From UBA10205 sp964373815 (GTDB lineage: Archaea > Iainarchaeota > Iainarchaeia > Iainarchaeales > Iainarchaeaceae): a stretch of 58,162 nt of DNA. Under the pieces are notes generated by a model. That model saw only the letters and a list, made by a program, of their open reading frames with translations, was not told the DNA's origin and did not search any database. How positions within the stretch are numbered: the stretch's first letter is position 1; each line of letters opens with the position of its first letter. This document shows, one piece after another, positions 15,839 to 24,123 of this stretch. The position numbers and the translations under genes are program-made. The stretch is taken from contig CAYJWI010000005.1 in assembly GCA_964373815.1 (NCBI GenBank), positions 1 to 58,162 of the forward strand. The letters are read 5' to 3'.

Positions 15839-16309
15839 ATGGTAAAGAAGAATTACCAAGTCCAGCTGATGCAGCACAAGAAGACGGCAAGGGCCATGAT
15901 GAAGAACAGGCCGGTTTCGCTAAAGTACAGCGTCGAGATAATCTCGAACATCAAGGGCAAGAGGCTTGACAAGGCGCTCGAGTGGCTTGACAGGATAATC
16001 CGCGGAGAAGAGTATTTGCCTATCAGAAAATACATGAAGAAAATGGGCCACAGGAAAGGCGAAGCGAAAGGGTTCACCAAGACAGGCAAGTACCCGTTCA
16101 GGTGCCTCAAGGCGTTCGTCGAACTGCTCAAGTCAGCCAAGGCAAACGCGGACTACAAGGGGCTCGATTCAGAAAACCTTCTCATAACCCACATGTTCGC
16201 GTCGCAGGGCTTCCACAGGGTTTCGTACCAGGCGCAGGGAAGGATTTCCGGGAAGATGAGGAAGTCGAAGTCCACGCACCTCGAAATCATAGTAAGGGAG
16301 GCCGCATGA
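15839..16309 (+). CDS. rpl22: 50S ribosomal protein uL22
   Basis: 156 residues. MVKKNYQVQLMQHKKTARAMMKNRPVSLKYSVEI matches the archaeal uL22 N-terminus, and the C-terminal ASQGFHRVSYQAQGRISGKMRKSKSTH includes the tunnel-lining loop. The ATG immediately follows the second pseudoknot element. The stop overlaps the uS3 start. Confidence 0.97.
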   Translation: MVKKNYQVQLMQHKKTARAMMKNRPVSLKYSVEIISNIKGKRLDKALEWLDRIIRGEEYLPIRKYMKKMGHRKGEAKGFTKTGKYPFRCLKAFVELLKSAKANADYKGLDSENLLITHMFASQGFHRVSYQAQGRISGKMRKSKSTHLEIIVREAA

Positions 16310-17394
16310 TGATTGAGAAGATTTTCATAAAGCAGGGCCTCAACAAGGTAGAGCTTGACAATTATTTGGCAAAAGAGCTTGACAAGGCGGGGTTTACAAA
16401 ATCCGAGATAGTGAAGACACCGCTCGTTACAAGAATAGTTGTAAATGTCACAAGGCCCGGGCTTGCAATCGGGAAGAGCGGGAGCAACATAACCCAGCTC
16501 ACTGAAACGATAGCCAAAAGGTTTGGCATCGACAACCCACAGCTCGAGATCCGCGAAATCGAGAGGCCCGAACTCGACGCGCAGGCGGTTGCAAACAGGT
16601 TCAAGGCACTTATTGAGAGGGGGTTTTCGTGGAGAAGCGTCGTGTTCAAGGGAATCAGCGACATCCAGAACGCGGGCGCGCAGGGAGTGGAAATCGTGCT
16701 TAGCGGAAAGCTCGCGGGAAAGGGCGGCAGGAAGAAGAGGGTGAGGGCGGCATCCGGCTACATGAAAAAAGTCGGGGAGCAGGCGAAACTTGTAAATTAT
16801 GGCTTTGCGCCCGCATACCCGAAAGTCGGAGCGATTGGGATAAAGGTAAAGATTGTAAGGCCTGAAACGATTTTTCCTGACAAGGAAAAAATCCAGCCAT
16901 ACATCAAGAGAAAAGAGGAAGCCGCGGCAAAAGCGGCAACGGAAGCCGCAAAGCAGGCACCTGCAGAGGCAGAGGAAAAAACTGAAGCTGCGGCGCAAGC
17001 AAAAGATGAGGGTGCAAAGGCGGAAGCTGAAAAGAAAACGCACGCGGAAAAAAGCCCGAAGCAAAAGCAGCCCGAAGCAAAAGCGGAAGCGCAAAAAAGC
17101 CATCCGGAGAAGAAAGCGCACGAAGGGAAAAAGGAAGCCGAAAAAAGCCACGCACACAAGGAAGAAAATAAGGGAAAGGAAAAAAACCACGAAGTGAAGA
17201 AGGATGCTGAAAAGGCGCATGGCAGCAAGGAAGAGAAGGCAAAGGAAGCGCACGCCGAGAAAAAGGATTCTGAAAAAACTCATGCTGACAAAAAAGAGCA
17301 CAAGCACACAGAGCATAAGGAGAAAGAACACGGGCAAGCCGAGCAAAAGGCTGAACACAAGCACGATGCAGCAAAGGCAGAGGAAAAAAAGTGA
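16306..17394 (+). CDS. rps3: 30S ribosomal protein uS3 with a long His/Lys/Glu-rich C-terminal tail
   Basis: 362 residues; the family usually needs about 210-230. The KH domain (VTRPGLAIGKSGSNITQLTE) and the C-terminal uS3 domain run to about residue 205. The remaining 150 or so residues are a repetitive Ala/Lys/Glu/His tail with motifs such as HAEKK, HADKKEHKH and EHKEKEHG. GGGAGG at 16296-16301 supports the ATG at 16306 or 16309. uS3 lines the mRNA entry channel. The His density of the tail suggests possible metal binding; this is inference. Confidence 0.96.
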   Translation: MMIEKIFIKQGLNKVELDNYLAKELDKAGFTKSEIVKTPLVTRIVVNVTRPGLAIGKSGSNITQLTETIAKRFGIDNPQLEIREIERPELDAQAVANRFKALIERGFSWRSVVFKGISDIQNAGAQGVEIVLSGKLAGKGGRKKRVRAASGYMKKVGEQAKLVNYGFAPAYPKVGAIGIKVKIVRPETIFPDKEKIQPYIKRKEEAAAKAATEAAKQAPAEAEEKTEAAAQAKDEGAKAEAEKKTHAEKSPKQKQPEAKAEAQKSHPEKKAHEGKKEAEKSHAHKEENKGKEKNHEVKKDAEKAHGSKEEKAKEAHAEKKDSEKTHADKKEHKHTEHKEKEHGQAEQKAEHKHDAAKAEEKK

Positions 17395-17400
17395 TAAGGG

Positions 17401-17613
17401 ATGGGGCGGAAAAAACTCACAGCACTGCGCGACAACTCAATCGAGGAGCTTGAGGGGAGGATATTGGAGCTCAAGCAGGAGCTCTCGAAAGAGAAGGCGC
17501 TAATCTCCTCTGGCACGAGGGCGGAGAAGCCGTCCAAGATAAGGAACGCGAGAAGGGGAATAGCTAGGATTCTTACCATAATAGGGGAAAAAAACAGAGG
17601 GGTGAGCAAGTAG
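17401..17613 (+). CDS. rpl29: 50S ribosomal protein uL29
   Basis: 70 residues; LRDNSIEELEGRILELKQELSKEKALISSG...PSKIRNARRGIARILTII is the two-helix uL29 hairpin. It sits next to uL23 at the exit tunnel. Confidence 0.95.
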   Translation: MGRKKLTALRDNSIEELEGRILELKQELSKEKALISSGTRAEKPSKIRNARRGIARILTIIGEKNRGVSK

Positions 17614-17615
17614 AA

Positions 17616-17918
17616 ATGCCGGAAATAGACAAAGTGACAGGACTGCCAAAGGAACTCCTTGACTTCGGCGCGATAACCAAGGAATCCCAGAAAATAAAAA
17701 TCCGCATGATTGCAAGAAGGTTTGGCAAGATTGTCACGGTCATCAGCGGATTCGAGGACGAGGCAGAGGCAAAAAAACTTGAGAAGGAAATGAAAAGAAA
17801 ACTGGCATGCGGCGGGACAACTAAGGGGAAGGAAATTGTCCTGCAGGGAAAGCACACGGAAGCGATAAAGATGATACTCATGAAGGAAGGGTACAAGGGG
17901 GAATACATCGATGCTTAA
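17616..17918 (+). CDS. translation initiation factor aIF1 (SUI1 family)
   Basis: 100 residues. KIKIRMIARRFGKIVTVISGFE and the LACGGTTKGKEIVLQGKH segment are the SUI1 signature. It controls start-codon selection on the small subunit. Placement between uL29 and Rpp29 is the usual archaeal order. Confidence 0.95.
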   Translation: MPEIDKVTGLPKELLDFGAITKESQKIKIRMIARRFGKIVTVISGFEDEAEAKKLEKEMKRKLACGGTTKGKEIVLQGKHTEAIKMILMKEGYKGEYIDA

Positions 17919-18207
17919 GGGCGCAAACTACTGCATAACGCAGGAAAACATAGCCATGCACGAGCTCATAGGCCTTCAGGCAAAGGTCTGCTCGAGCACG
18001 GATAGCGCGCGCAGGGGCATCGCGGGAAAAGTAGTTGACGAGACGAAAAACACCCTCATAATAGAGCAAAACGGCGCTGAGAAAAAAGTGCCCAAGGGTG
18101 AGTGCGTATTCGAGTTCGAACTCGGGGATGAAAAAGTGGAAGTTGATGGGAAGAGGATTGCTTACAGGCCTGAACAGAGGGCGAAACTTGCGAGGGGAAA
18201 CTTATGA
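17911..18207 (+). CDS. rnp1: RNase P protein component 1 (Rpp29/Pop4)
   Basis: 98 residues. NIAMHELIGLQAKVCSSTDSARRGIAGKVVDETKNTLII is the Rpp29 Sm-like fold motif. It is a subunit of RNase P, which trims tRNA 5' ends. Overlaps aIF1 by eight bases and uS17 by four. Confidence 0.93.
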   Translation: MLKGANYCITQENIAMHELIGLQAKVCSSTDSARRGIAGKVVDETKNTLIIEQNGAEKKVPKGECVFEFELGDEKVEVDGKRIAYRPEQRAKLARGNL

Positions 18208-18530
18208 AACAGGAAACAAAGAATGAAAACGCGCCGCAGCACGCGCACCTGGCAATGAAGAGCCCTGAAGGCTTTAGCGTAAGGGGCTCGGTGCTGACAG
18301 GCCTTGTGGTCAGCGCAAGGATGCCGAAAACAGTGACAGTGGAGAGGGTGCTTACAAAGTACGTGCCGAAGTACGAAAGGTACAAGAAAATAAAATCGAA
18401 AGTGAAGGCGCACAACCCCGAGAGCATCAACGCAAAGGAAGGCGACATGGTGGTCATTGGCGAGACGAGAAAGCTCAGCAAGACCAAGAGCTTTGTCGTG
18501 CTCGAGATACTAAAGAAGGCGGAATCATGA
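18204..18530 (+). CDS. rps17: 30S ribosomal protein uS17
   Basis: 108 residues. The core VRGSVLTGLVVSARMPKTVTVE..KYVPKYERYKK..AHNPESINAKEGD is typical of archaeal uS17. Short, His-containing N-terminus. The ATGA overlap couples it to uL14. Confidence 0.96.
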   Translation: MKQETKNENAPQHAHLAMKSPEGFSVRGSVLTGLVVSARMPKTVTVERVLTKYVPKYERYKKIKSKVKAHNPESINAKEGDMVVIGETRKLSKTKSFVVLEILKKAES

Positions 18531-18925
18531 AGGCAATCAACGCATCCGTTGTAAGGGGACTGACCCACGGGAGCATGTGCTTTTGCGCAGACAACAGCGG
18601 GGCGAAGGAAGTCAAGATCATAACTGTCTACAAGTACAAGGGCAGGAGAAGGACAATGCCAAAGGGGGGCATTGCGGACATGGTAAATGTCGTTGTCAAA
18701 AAAGGGAAGCCGGAGATCCGCAAAAAAGTCGAGAAGGCCGTAGTCATAAGGGTGCGCAAGGAATACAAGAGGCCGGATGGCACGAGGATAAAGTTCGAGG
18801 ACAACGCGGTCGTCCTTGTGGATGAAAAGGGATTGCCAAAGGGCTCGGAAGTCAAAGGGGTAGTTGCAAAGGAAGTCGGGGAAAGGTTCCCGAAAATAGC
18901 AGGAATAAGCGCAGGGGTTGTTTGA
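18527..18925 (+). CDS. rpl14: 50S ribosomal protein uL14
   Basis: 132 residues. DNSGAKEVKIITVYKYKGRRRTMPKGGIADM and the C-terminal PKIAGISAGVV are uL14 hallmarks. It lies at the subunit interface near the factor-binding site. Confidence 0.98.
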   Translation: MKAINASVVRGLTHGSMCFCADNSGAKEVKIITVYKYKGRRRTMPKGGIADMVNVVVKKGKPEIRKKVEKAVVIRVRKEYKRPDGTRIKFEDNAVVLVDEKGLPKGSEVKGVVAKEVGERFPKIAGISAGVV

Positions 18926-18938
18926 AGTTATGCAGGTA

Positions 18939-19328
18939 ATGAGTTCACAGCCAAAGAGGCAGAGGAAGTGGCACTACTCTAAGGCCCTGCACCTCTCGCA
19001 CAAGGAGTTCTCGGTGCACCTTAGCAAGGAGTTGCGCGGCCAGCTCGGCAGAAGGAATCTCGAGGCGCGGAAAGGGGACACGGTTAAGGTCATGAGAGGG
19101 GATTCTAAGGTCATTTCAAAGCAGGGAAAAATCACGGCGGTAATGAGGCGCAAGAGGATGGTGCTCGTTGAGGGCATTACGCGCAAGAAAATGGACGGAA
19201 AGGAAATACAGATACCGGTGAGGCCGAGCAACCTTATGCTTGTTGCAATTGAAGAGAAGGATTCAAGGAGGCTTTCAGCAAAGAAAGCGGAAAACATTAA
19301 GGGGGGAGAGCATGGCAAATCGGGGTGA
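18939..19328 (+). CDS. rpl24: 50S ribosomal protein uL24
   Basis: 129 residues from the ATG at 18939 (MSSQPKRQRKWHYSKALHLSHK), chosen because it matches family N-termini and has AGGT at good spacing; a TTG at 18918 and an ATG at 18930 are in frame upstream. Contains the KOW motif (RKGDTVKVMRGDSK). Overlaps the eS4 start by 17 bases. Confidence 0.96.
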   Translation: MSSQPKRQRKWHYSKALHLSHKEFSVHLSKELRGQLGRRNLEARKGDTVKVMRGDSKVISKQGKITAVMRRKRMVLVEGITRKKMDGKEIQIPVRPSNLMLVAIEEKDSRRLSAKKAENIKGGEHGKSG

Positions 19329-20034
19329 GGGGAAAACACAGAAGAGCATTTCAGCGCCGAAAGTGAGGGGCTTTTTCCCAAAGAAGCAGGAAACATTTAC
19401 CCCAAAGACAAGGCCAGGGCCGCACAACAAGGAAAATTCCGTGCCGCTCTCGTTCTTTTTGAGGAACGTTATTGGGATTACGGAGAACCAGAAGGAGACA
19501 AAGAGGATACTTGTGGAAGGCAGTGTGCTCGTGAACGGGGTTGCGAGAAAGGGCAAGGGCTTCTCGATAGGGCTCTTTGACCTGATAGAAGTCCCGCCGC
19601 TCAAAAAAAAGTTCAGGGTTTTGTTCGATACAAAGGGAAGGCTCATAGCAAAAGAGGCGCCAAAGGCGGCGAACTTCAAGGTTTCGAAAGTCGTGGGCAA
19701 AAGGACAGTGAAGGGCGGAAAGACCATGATAACAACAAACGACGGGTTCAACATCACGCTAAAGGGCGAGAAGGTAAGGGTCGAGGATTCTGTCAGGATA
19801 GCGATGCCGCAAATAGTGATAGAGGAAATTTATCCTATGGAAAAGGGAAGCAGCGCATTTGTCGTGGGCGGAGTGCACACGGGAAAAGTTGTGAAGATTG
19901 AAGGGGTCGTGCATGGCTCCCTGAAGACGCACACGGTTGTCGAACTCGCCGAGGGGGACAGGAAATTCCAGACAGTGATAAACAACGTTATGGCGGTAGG
20001 AAAAGGCAAGCCTGCAATAGAGGCACTGGAGTGA
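19312..20034 (+). CDS. rps4e: 30S ribosomal protein eS4
   Basis: 240 residues from the ATG at 19312, preceded by GGGGGGAGAG. HNKENSVPLSFFLRNVIG and the S4-like RNA-binding segment (ILVEGSVLVNGVARKGKGFSIGLFDLIEV) are clear, followed by a KOW-type domain (GKVVKIEGVV). Archaeal/eukaryotic-specific protein of the 30S body. Confidence 0.97.
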   Translation: MANRGEGKTQKSISAPKVRGFFPKKQETFTPKTRPGPHNKENSVPLSFFLRNVIGITENQKETKRILVEGSVLVNGVARKGKGFSIGLFDLIEVPPLKKKFRVLFDTKGRLIAKEAPKAANFKVSKVVGKRTVKGGKTMITTNDGFNITLKGEKVRVEDSVRIAMPQIVIEEIYPMEKGSSAFVVGGVHTGKVVKIEGVVHGSLKTHTVVELAEGDRKFQTVINNVMAVGKGKPAIEALE

Positions 20035-20047
20035 AGCGGGTGGAAAA

Positions 20048-20563
20048 ATGGCAGAGAACAACGCGATGAAAAAAATCAGGGTCGAGAAGGTCACCCTGAA
20101 CATGGGAGTCGGGAAGACAGGCGAGGAGCTCGACAAGGCGGCGCAGATACTCCAAAAGCTCACGGGCGCAAAGCCGGTGCTCACGCAGTGCAAAGTGAAG
20201 CAGCCCACATGGGGAATAAGGGAAGGGCTTACAATCGGCACCAAAGTTACATTGAGGGGCGAGAGCGCGGAAAATTTCCTAAAGGACGCATTTGTGGCAA
20301 AGGACAACAAGCTGAACAGGAAGAGCTTTGATAAGCTCGGCAACTTCGGGTTCGGGATAAAGGAGTACATAGACATGCCAAAAGTAAAGTACGACCCAAA
20401 GCTCGGGATCCGCGGCTTTGATGTTTTGGTGACGCTCGAGCGGCCGGGATATAGGGTGAAGAAGAGAAAGCTTGCAAAGGGGAAAATCCGCGGGCATCAT
20501 TTGCTCAACGCAGAGGAAGCGGCTGGGTTTGTCAGGGAGAGGTTTGGGGTTGAAATTTTATGA
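20048..20563 (+). CDS. rpl5: 50S ribosomal protein uL5
   Basis: 171 residues. IRVEKVTLNMGVGKTGEELDKAAQIL and the C-terminal RGFDVLVTLERPGYRVKKRK are uL5 signatures. Binds 5S rRNA in the central protuberance. The stop overlaps the uS14 ATG. Confidence 0.98.
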   Translation: MAENNAMKKIRVEKVTLNMGVGKTGEELDKAAQILQKLTGAKPVLTQCKVKQPTWGIREGLTIGTKVTLRGESAENFLKDAFVAKDNKLNRKSFDKLGNFGFGIKEYIDMPKVKYDPKLGIRGFDVLVTLERPGYRVKKRKLAKGKIRGHHLLNAEEAAGFVRERFGVEIL

Positions 20564-20718
20564 GCGAGCAGAAAGTGAAAAAGCCATGGAAAGTGCAGCC
20601 AAAGATATGCAACATCTGCGCGACGCACAAGGGGGTTGTCAGCAAGTACGGCCTGCACATATGCAGGAGATGCTTCAAGGACAACGCCGTAAGGATTGGC
20701 TTTAGGAAATACGATTAG
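20560..20718 (+). CDS. rps14: 30S ribosomal protein uS14, zinc-binding form
   Basis: 52 residues. It reads MSEQKVKKPWKVQPKICNIC at the start and carries both zinc pairs, CNIC near residues 17-20 and CRRC near 35-38, ending VRIGFRKYD. It overlaps uL5 by ATGA and is followed by uS8, the canonical uL5-uS14-uS8 order. Confidence 0.97.
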   Translation: MSEQKVKKPWKVQPKICNICATHKGVVSKYGLHICRRCFKDNAVRIGFRKYD

Positions 20719-20731
20719 GGGGCCAGACGGG

Positions 20732-21124
20732 ATGAGCAGGACAGATCCGATTGCAGATGCATTGACAAACCTCAAGAACAACGAGGGCGCGGCCAAGAAG
20801 CAGTGCGTAATAAGGCCGGCTTCCAAGCTGCTGCGGGAAATCTTCAGGATAATGCAAAAGCAGGGGTACATCGGCACTTTCGAATTCGTAGATGACGGAA
20901 GGGAAGGCCTCTTCAAGGTCCAGCTGCTAGGGAAAATAAACGAGGCAAGGGCGATAAAGCCGAGGTATGCCGTCAAGAAGGACGAGATTGAGAAGTTCGA
21001 GAAGAAATACCTGCCATCATTCGATGTCGGGACAATAATAGTCTCAACCCCGCAGGGCGTGCTCACGCACTCCGAGGCGAAGGAGAGGAATACCGGGGGA
21101 AGGCTTCTAGCATACATTTACTGA
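20732..21124 (+). CDS. rps8: 30S ribosomal protein uS8
   Basis: 130 residues from the ATG at 20732 (MSRTDPIADALTNLKNNE). IIVSTPQGVLTHSEAKERNTGGRLLAYIY is the conserved C-terminus. In other organisms uS8 is the autoregulator of this operon; no matching leader was seen. Confidence 0.98.
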   Translation: MSRTDPIADALTNLKNNEGAAKKQCVIRPASKLLREIFRIMQKQGYIGTFEFVDDGREGLFKVQLLGKINEARAIKPRYAVKKDEIEKFEKKYLPSFDVGTIIVSTPQGVLTHSEAKERNTGGRLLAYIY

Positions 21125-21136
21125 AGGGTGTTTTTT

Positions 21137-21676
21137 ATGGCAGAACAGATGGTTGAAAAAGTCGTGGTCCCTGAAGGGACACAGATGGAAATATCCGGCA
21201 ACGACGTGAAGTTCAAGGCGGCGGGAAAAGAGAACGCGAGGCACTTCAAGTCCACTGGGGTCGTTCTCAGGAAGAGCGGCAATGGCATAGAGGTATGGGC
21301 GAAGAGTGGAAGAAAGAACATAGTCGCACAGGCAAAGGCAGTCGCCTCGCACATAAGAAACCTCATTGACGGGCTCAAGAAGCCTTACGAGTACAAGCTC
21401 GAAGTTGTCTTCAGCCACTTCCCGCTAAACATCAGGATTAAGGACAAGGTTATCGAGATCTACAACCTCGCGGGGGCAAAGTTCCCGAGAAAGGCGAGGA
21501 TAATGGGGGATGTAAAAGTAGAAATCAAGGGCAAGGACATTACGGTAAAAGGCCACAACAAGGAGCACGTGGGCCAGACAGCGGCGAACATGGAACAGGC
21601 CACCAAAGTGAAGGGCAAGGACATTCGGGTTTTCCAGGACAGGATTTATATTACTTCGAAAGGAAAGGCAGCGTGA
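21137..21676 (+). CDS. rpl6: 50S ribosomal protein uL6
   Basis: 179 residues from the ATG at 21137. Contains the doubled uL6 fold and the conserved NIRIKDKVIEIYNLAGAKFPRKARIMGDVKV. Sits near the factor-binding centre. A GTG at 21128 is in frame but is part of the AGGGTG ribosome-binding site. Confidence 0.97.
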   Translation: MAEQMVEKVVVPEGTQMEISGNDVKFKAAGKENARHFKSTGVVLRKSGNGIEVWAKSGRKNIVAQAKAVASHIRNLIDGLKKPYEYKLEVVFSHFPLNIRIKDKVIEIYNLAGAKFPRKARIMGDVKVEIKGKDITVKGHNKEHVGQTAANMEQATKVKGKDIRVFQDRIYITSKGKAA

Positions 21677-21680
21677 TTGC

Positions 21681-22460
21681 ATGAGAATTGAACCACCCAA
21701 GAAAAAGGACAAGAACGCGCAGAAGTGGGAAGAGCACATGGAAAAGAAATCCAAGGGCCCCAAAGTGGATGATAGTGAAATAATAAGGCCGGTAAAAAAG
21801 GCGCCCAACATGGGAAAGCCAAGCGAGGGAAGAGCGGCGAAAGTTGCCCGCAGCGGGCAGACACTGGGAAAAATCGCATCCGAGGCGAAGAAGGAAATGA
21901 AGGGCGCACAGATCGGAAGCATGGGGAAAGGAACTGCGCTTGAAGGAATTGAAAAATCGGTAGCCGGTGAGCAAGAAATCCTGGAGGGGAAGGGGGCAGG
22001 CAGGGAAGATTCCGCAATGAAAGAGATAGCCCAAGAAGCGAAGAAGAAAAAAGTGAAACAGAAATCACGCAAGGTACTTTTGAAAAACGAGCAGGCGGCG
22101 GCACTCCGGGATTCGCTGCACGTGAAAGTGCACCTGCCGACGTTTAGGGGAAGGTTTGGCAAGAGGAGCATACGCCGCAAGAGCATTGCGAAGTGGGACA
22201 AGTGGAGGGTGCCAAGGGGGATTGACATCAAGCGCGTCATGTCAGATGGTTACATGCCAAGGGTCGGGTTTGCGACTCCTAAGGATATAAGGCACGTGCA
22301 CCCGAGTGGCTACCGCGAATTCACGGTAAACACCCTCTCGCAAATTGAAAGCATTCCTGCAGGGCATGCAATGAGGGTTGCCGGCGGAATCGGGAAGAGG
22401 AAAAAGATAGTGATTGTGGGCAAGGCAATTGAGAAGGGCATAAAGGTGCTCAACCCTTAA
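21681..22460 (+). CDS. rpl32e: 50S ribosomal protein eL32 with a long N-terminal extension
   Basis: 259 residues, about twice the usual archaeal length. The eL32 core begins near residue 130 (FGKRSIRRKSIAKWDKWRVPRG) and ends with the conserved HPSGY and IKVLNP motifs. The extension begins with a module (about residues 11-43) nearly identical to that at the N-terminus of uL23. At the DNA level 13876-13974 and 21711-21809 differ at only about 11 positions by eye. Confidence 0.95.
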   Translation: MRIEPPKKKDKNAQKWEEHMEKKSKGPKVDDSEIIRPVKKAPNMGKPSEGRAAKVARSGQTLGKIASEAKKEMKGAQIGSMGKGTALEGIEKSVAGEQEILEGKGAGREDSAMKEIAQEAKKKKVKQKSRKVLLKNEQAAALRDSLHVKVHLPTFRGRFGKRSIRRKSIAKWDKWRVPRGIDIKRVMSDGYMPRVGFATPKDIRHVHPSGYREFTVNTLSQIESIPAGHAMRVAGGIGKRKKIVIVGKAIEKGIKVLNP

Positions 22461-22471
22461 AGGTGGAAAAA

Positions 22472-22912
22472 ATGGACGAGCGGAAAGCAAGGAAAGTTTC
22501 TGCAACAATCCTCAAGGTCGGGAAGACAAAGATCTGGATAAGCCAGGCTGAAATCAAGAGGGTCGGGGAAGCGATGACAAAAGAGGACATCCGCGCACTT
22601 ATCAAGGAAGGCATAATAAAAAAGCGGACACCCAACCTCTCCTCGAGGGGAAGGGCAAGGGTGCTTCTCGCGAAAAGGCACAAGCGGAGAAAGAAGGGCC
22701 TTGGAAGAAGGTCAGGGAGCAAGAAGGCGAGGAGAAGGGACAAGGAGAACTGGGTAAAGAACGTGCGCGCGCAGAGGGAGACACTGCGCGAGATGAAGAA
22801 AGCCGGCACGGAATTCAAGAAGCCCGCAAGGCAGGTATACCTCATGATAAAGGGAAATTATTTCAGGGGCAAGAAGTATCTGCAGGCAATGGTCAAGGAG
22901 GCCTCGAAATGA
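22472..22912 (+). CDS. rpl19e: 50S ribosomal protein eL19
   Basis: 146 residues from the ATG at 22472, preceded by AAAGGTGG. KVGKTKIWISQAEIKRVGEAMTKEDIRALIKEGII and the basic helix GLGRRSGSKKARR are eL19 hallmarks. Overlaps uL18 by ATGA. Confidence 0.97.
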   Translation: MDERKARKVSATILKVGKTKIWISQAEIKRVGEAMTKEDIRALIKEGIIKKRTPNLSSRGRARVLLAKRHKRRKKGLGRRSGSKKARRRDKENWVKNVRAQRETLREMKKAGTEFKKPARQVYLMIKGNYFRGKKYLQAMVKEASK

Positions 22913-23415
22913 GCGATAGCCCGATTTACAAGGTCAAGTTCAGGCGCAGAAGGGAAATGAAGACCGACTACCGCAAGAGGCTCGCGCTCCTCAAGTCAGC
23001 AAAAGAGAGGCTTGTTGTGAGAAAATCGAACAACGCGCTCGTTGCCGAAGTCGTAACTTACGTGCCGGAGGGCGATAAAGTGAATTCTTTTTACAAGAGC
23101 AACTCGCTAAAAAAGCTCGGATGGAATGGCCATCCCGGAAACCTTCCTGCGGCATACCTCACGGGATATGCGTGCGCGAAGAAGGCACTCAAGGCCGGGG
23201 TTAAGGAAGCGGTGCTCGATATCGGCCTCATCTCCCCGGTGCACGGAAGCAGGGCCTTTGCATGCCTCAAAGGGGCAATCGATGCTGGCATGAAGATTCC
23301 AAGCGATGCAACGGTCTTCCCAAGCCCAGAGAGGGCTTCCGGAAAGCACATAAGCGAGCAGACAGCAAAGAATTTCGAGGAAACCAAAAAGAACATTGAC
23401 AAGGAGTTTGGGTGA
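22909..23415 (+). CDS. rpl18: 50S ribosomal protein uL18
   Basis: 168 residues. KTDYRKRLALLKSAKERLVVRKSNN and VLDIGLISPVHGSRAFACLKGAIDAG are typical. Binds 5S rRNA with uL5. The stop overlaps the GTG start of uS5. Confidence 0.97.
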   Translation: MSDSPIYKVKFRRRREMKTDYRKRLALLKSAKERLVVRKSNNALVAEVVTYVPEGDKVNSFYKSNSLKKLGWNGHPGNLPAAYLTGYACAKKALKAGVKEAVLDIGLISPVHGSRAFACLKGAIDAGMKIPSDATVFPSPERASGKHISEQTAKNFEETKKNIDKEFG

Positions 23416-24122
23416 AAGCCGTGCCAAGAAAGGAAAGAGCGCCGGAAACCGAAGCCGAAAGGGTTGTGAGAAGGGAAAAGTCGAGGGACAAAATCCTCGC
23501 CGACTGGGTGCCCGCAACAGCCATGGGAAAAATGGTGAAGGCCGGGGAAATACCGAGCCTTGATGATTTTTTCGCAAAGGGCCATAAAATAATGGAGCCT
23601 GAAATAGTGGACGCTTTCATACCAGACCTCAAGGAAAAACTCGTCGAGTTCAGGAAGACCGCAAGGATTACGAGGCAGGGAAGGAGCTTCTCATTTAGGG
23701 CCAGCATACTCGTAGGCGATGGCGAGGGCTACATAGGGCTTGGCACTGCAAAGGACCGCGAAAGGCACCCCGCAATAGAAAAGGCGACAAGGAACGCGAA
23801 ACTTGCAATAAAAAAGGTCGCCAAAGGGTGCGGAAGCTGGGAGTGCAGGTGCAGGGAGCACCACTCTATACCTTTCAAGGTGACTGGCAACTCCTCATCT
23901 GTACGCGTGAACCTGCTTCCGGCGCCGAGGGGAACTGGGCTTGTGATTGGGGATAGGGTAAAGGATGTTCTCAAGTTTGTCGGGATAAAGGATGTCTGGA
24001 GCAAGTGCCGCGGGAACACCGCATCAACGCTTGACTTTGTCGCGGCAACGCTCGATGCGCTCGCGGCGACAAACGACGTCAAGTACTCCGATGACATGGC
24101 AAAAAAACTGGGGGAGAAGTGA
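23412..24122 (+). CDS. rps5: 30S ribosomal protein uS5
   Basis: 236 residues with a GTG start. TRQGRSFSFRASILVGDGEGYIGLG and APRGTGLVIGDRVKDVLKFVGIKDVWSK are the uS5 signatures. Located near the mRNA entrance and the decoding centre. Confidence 0.97.
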   Translation: MKAVPRKERAPETEAERVVRREKSRDKILADWVPATAMGKMVKAGEIPSLDDFFAKGHKIMEPEIVDAFIPDLKEKLVEFRKTARITRQGRSFSFRASILVGDGEGYIGLGTAKDRERHPAIEKATRNAKLAIKKVAKGCGSWECRCREHHSIPFKVTGNSSSVRVNLLPAPRGTGLVIGDRVKDVLKFVGIKDVWSKCRGNTASTLDFVAATLDALAATNDVKYSDDMAKKLGEK

Positions 24123-24123
24123 A

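Noticed and set aside
16153..17364. Long minus-strand frame opposite uL22/uS3
   Set aside because: Composition (Phe, Leu, Cys runs) is that expected opposite Lys/Glu codons; it is a shadow of uS3.
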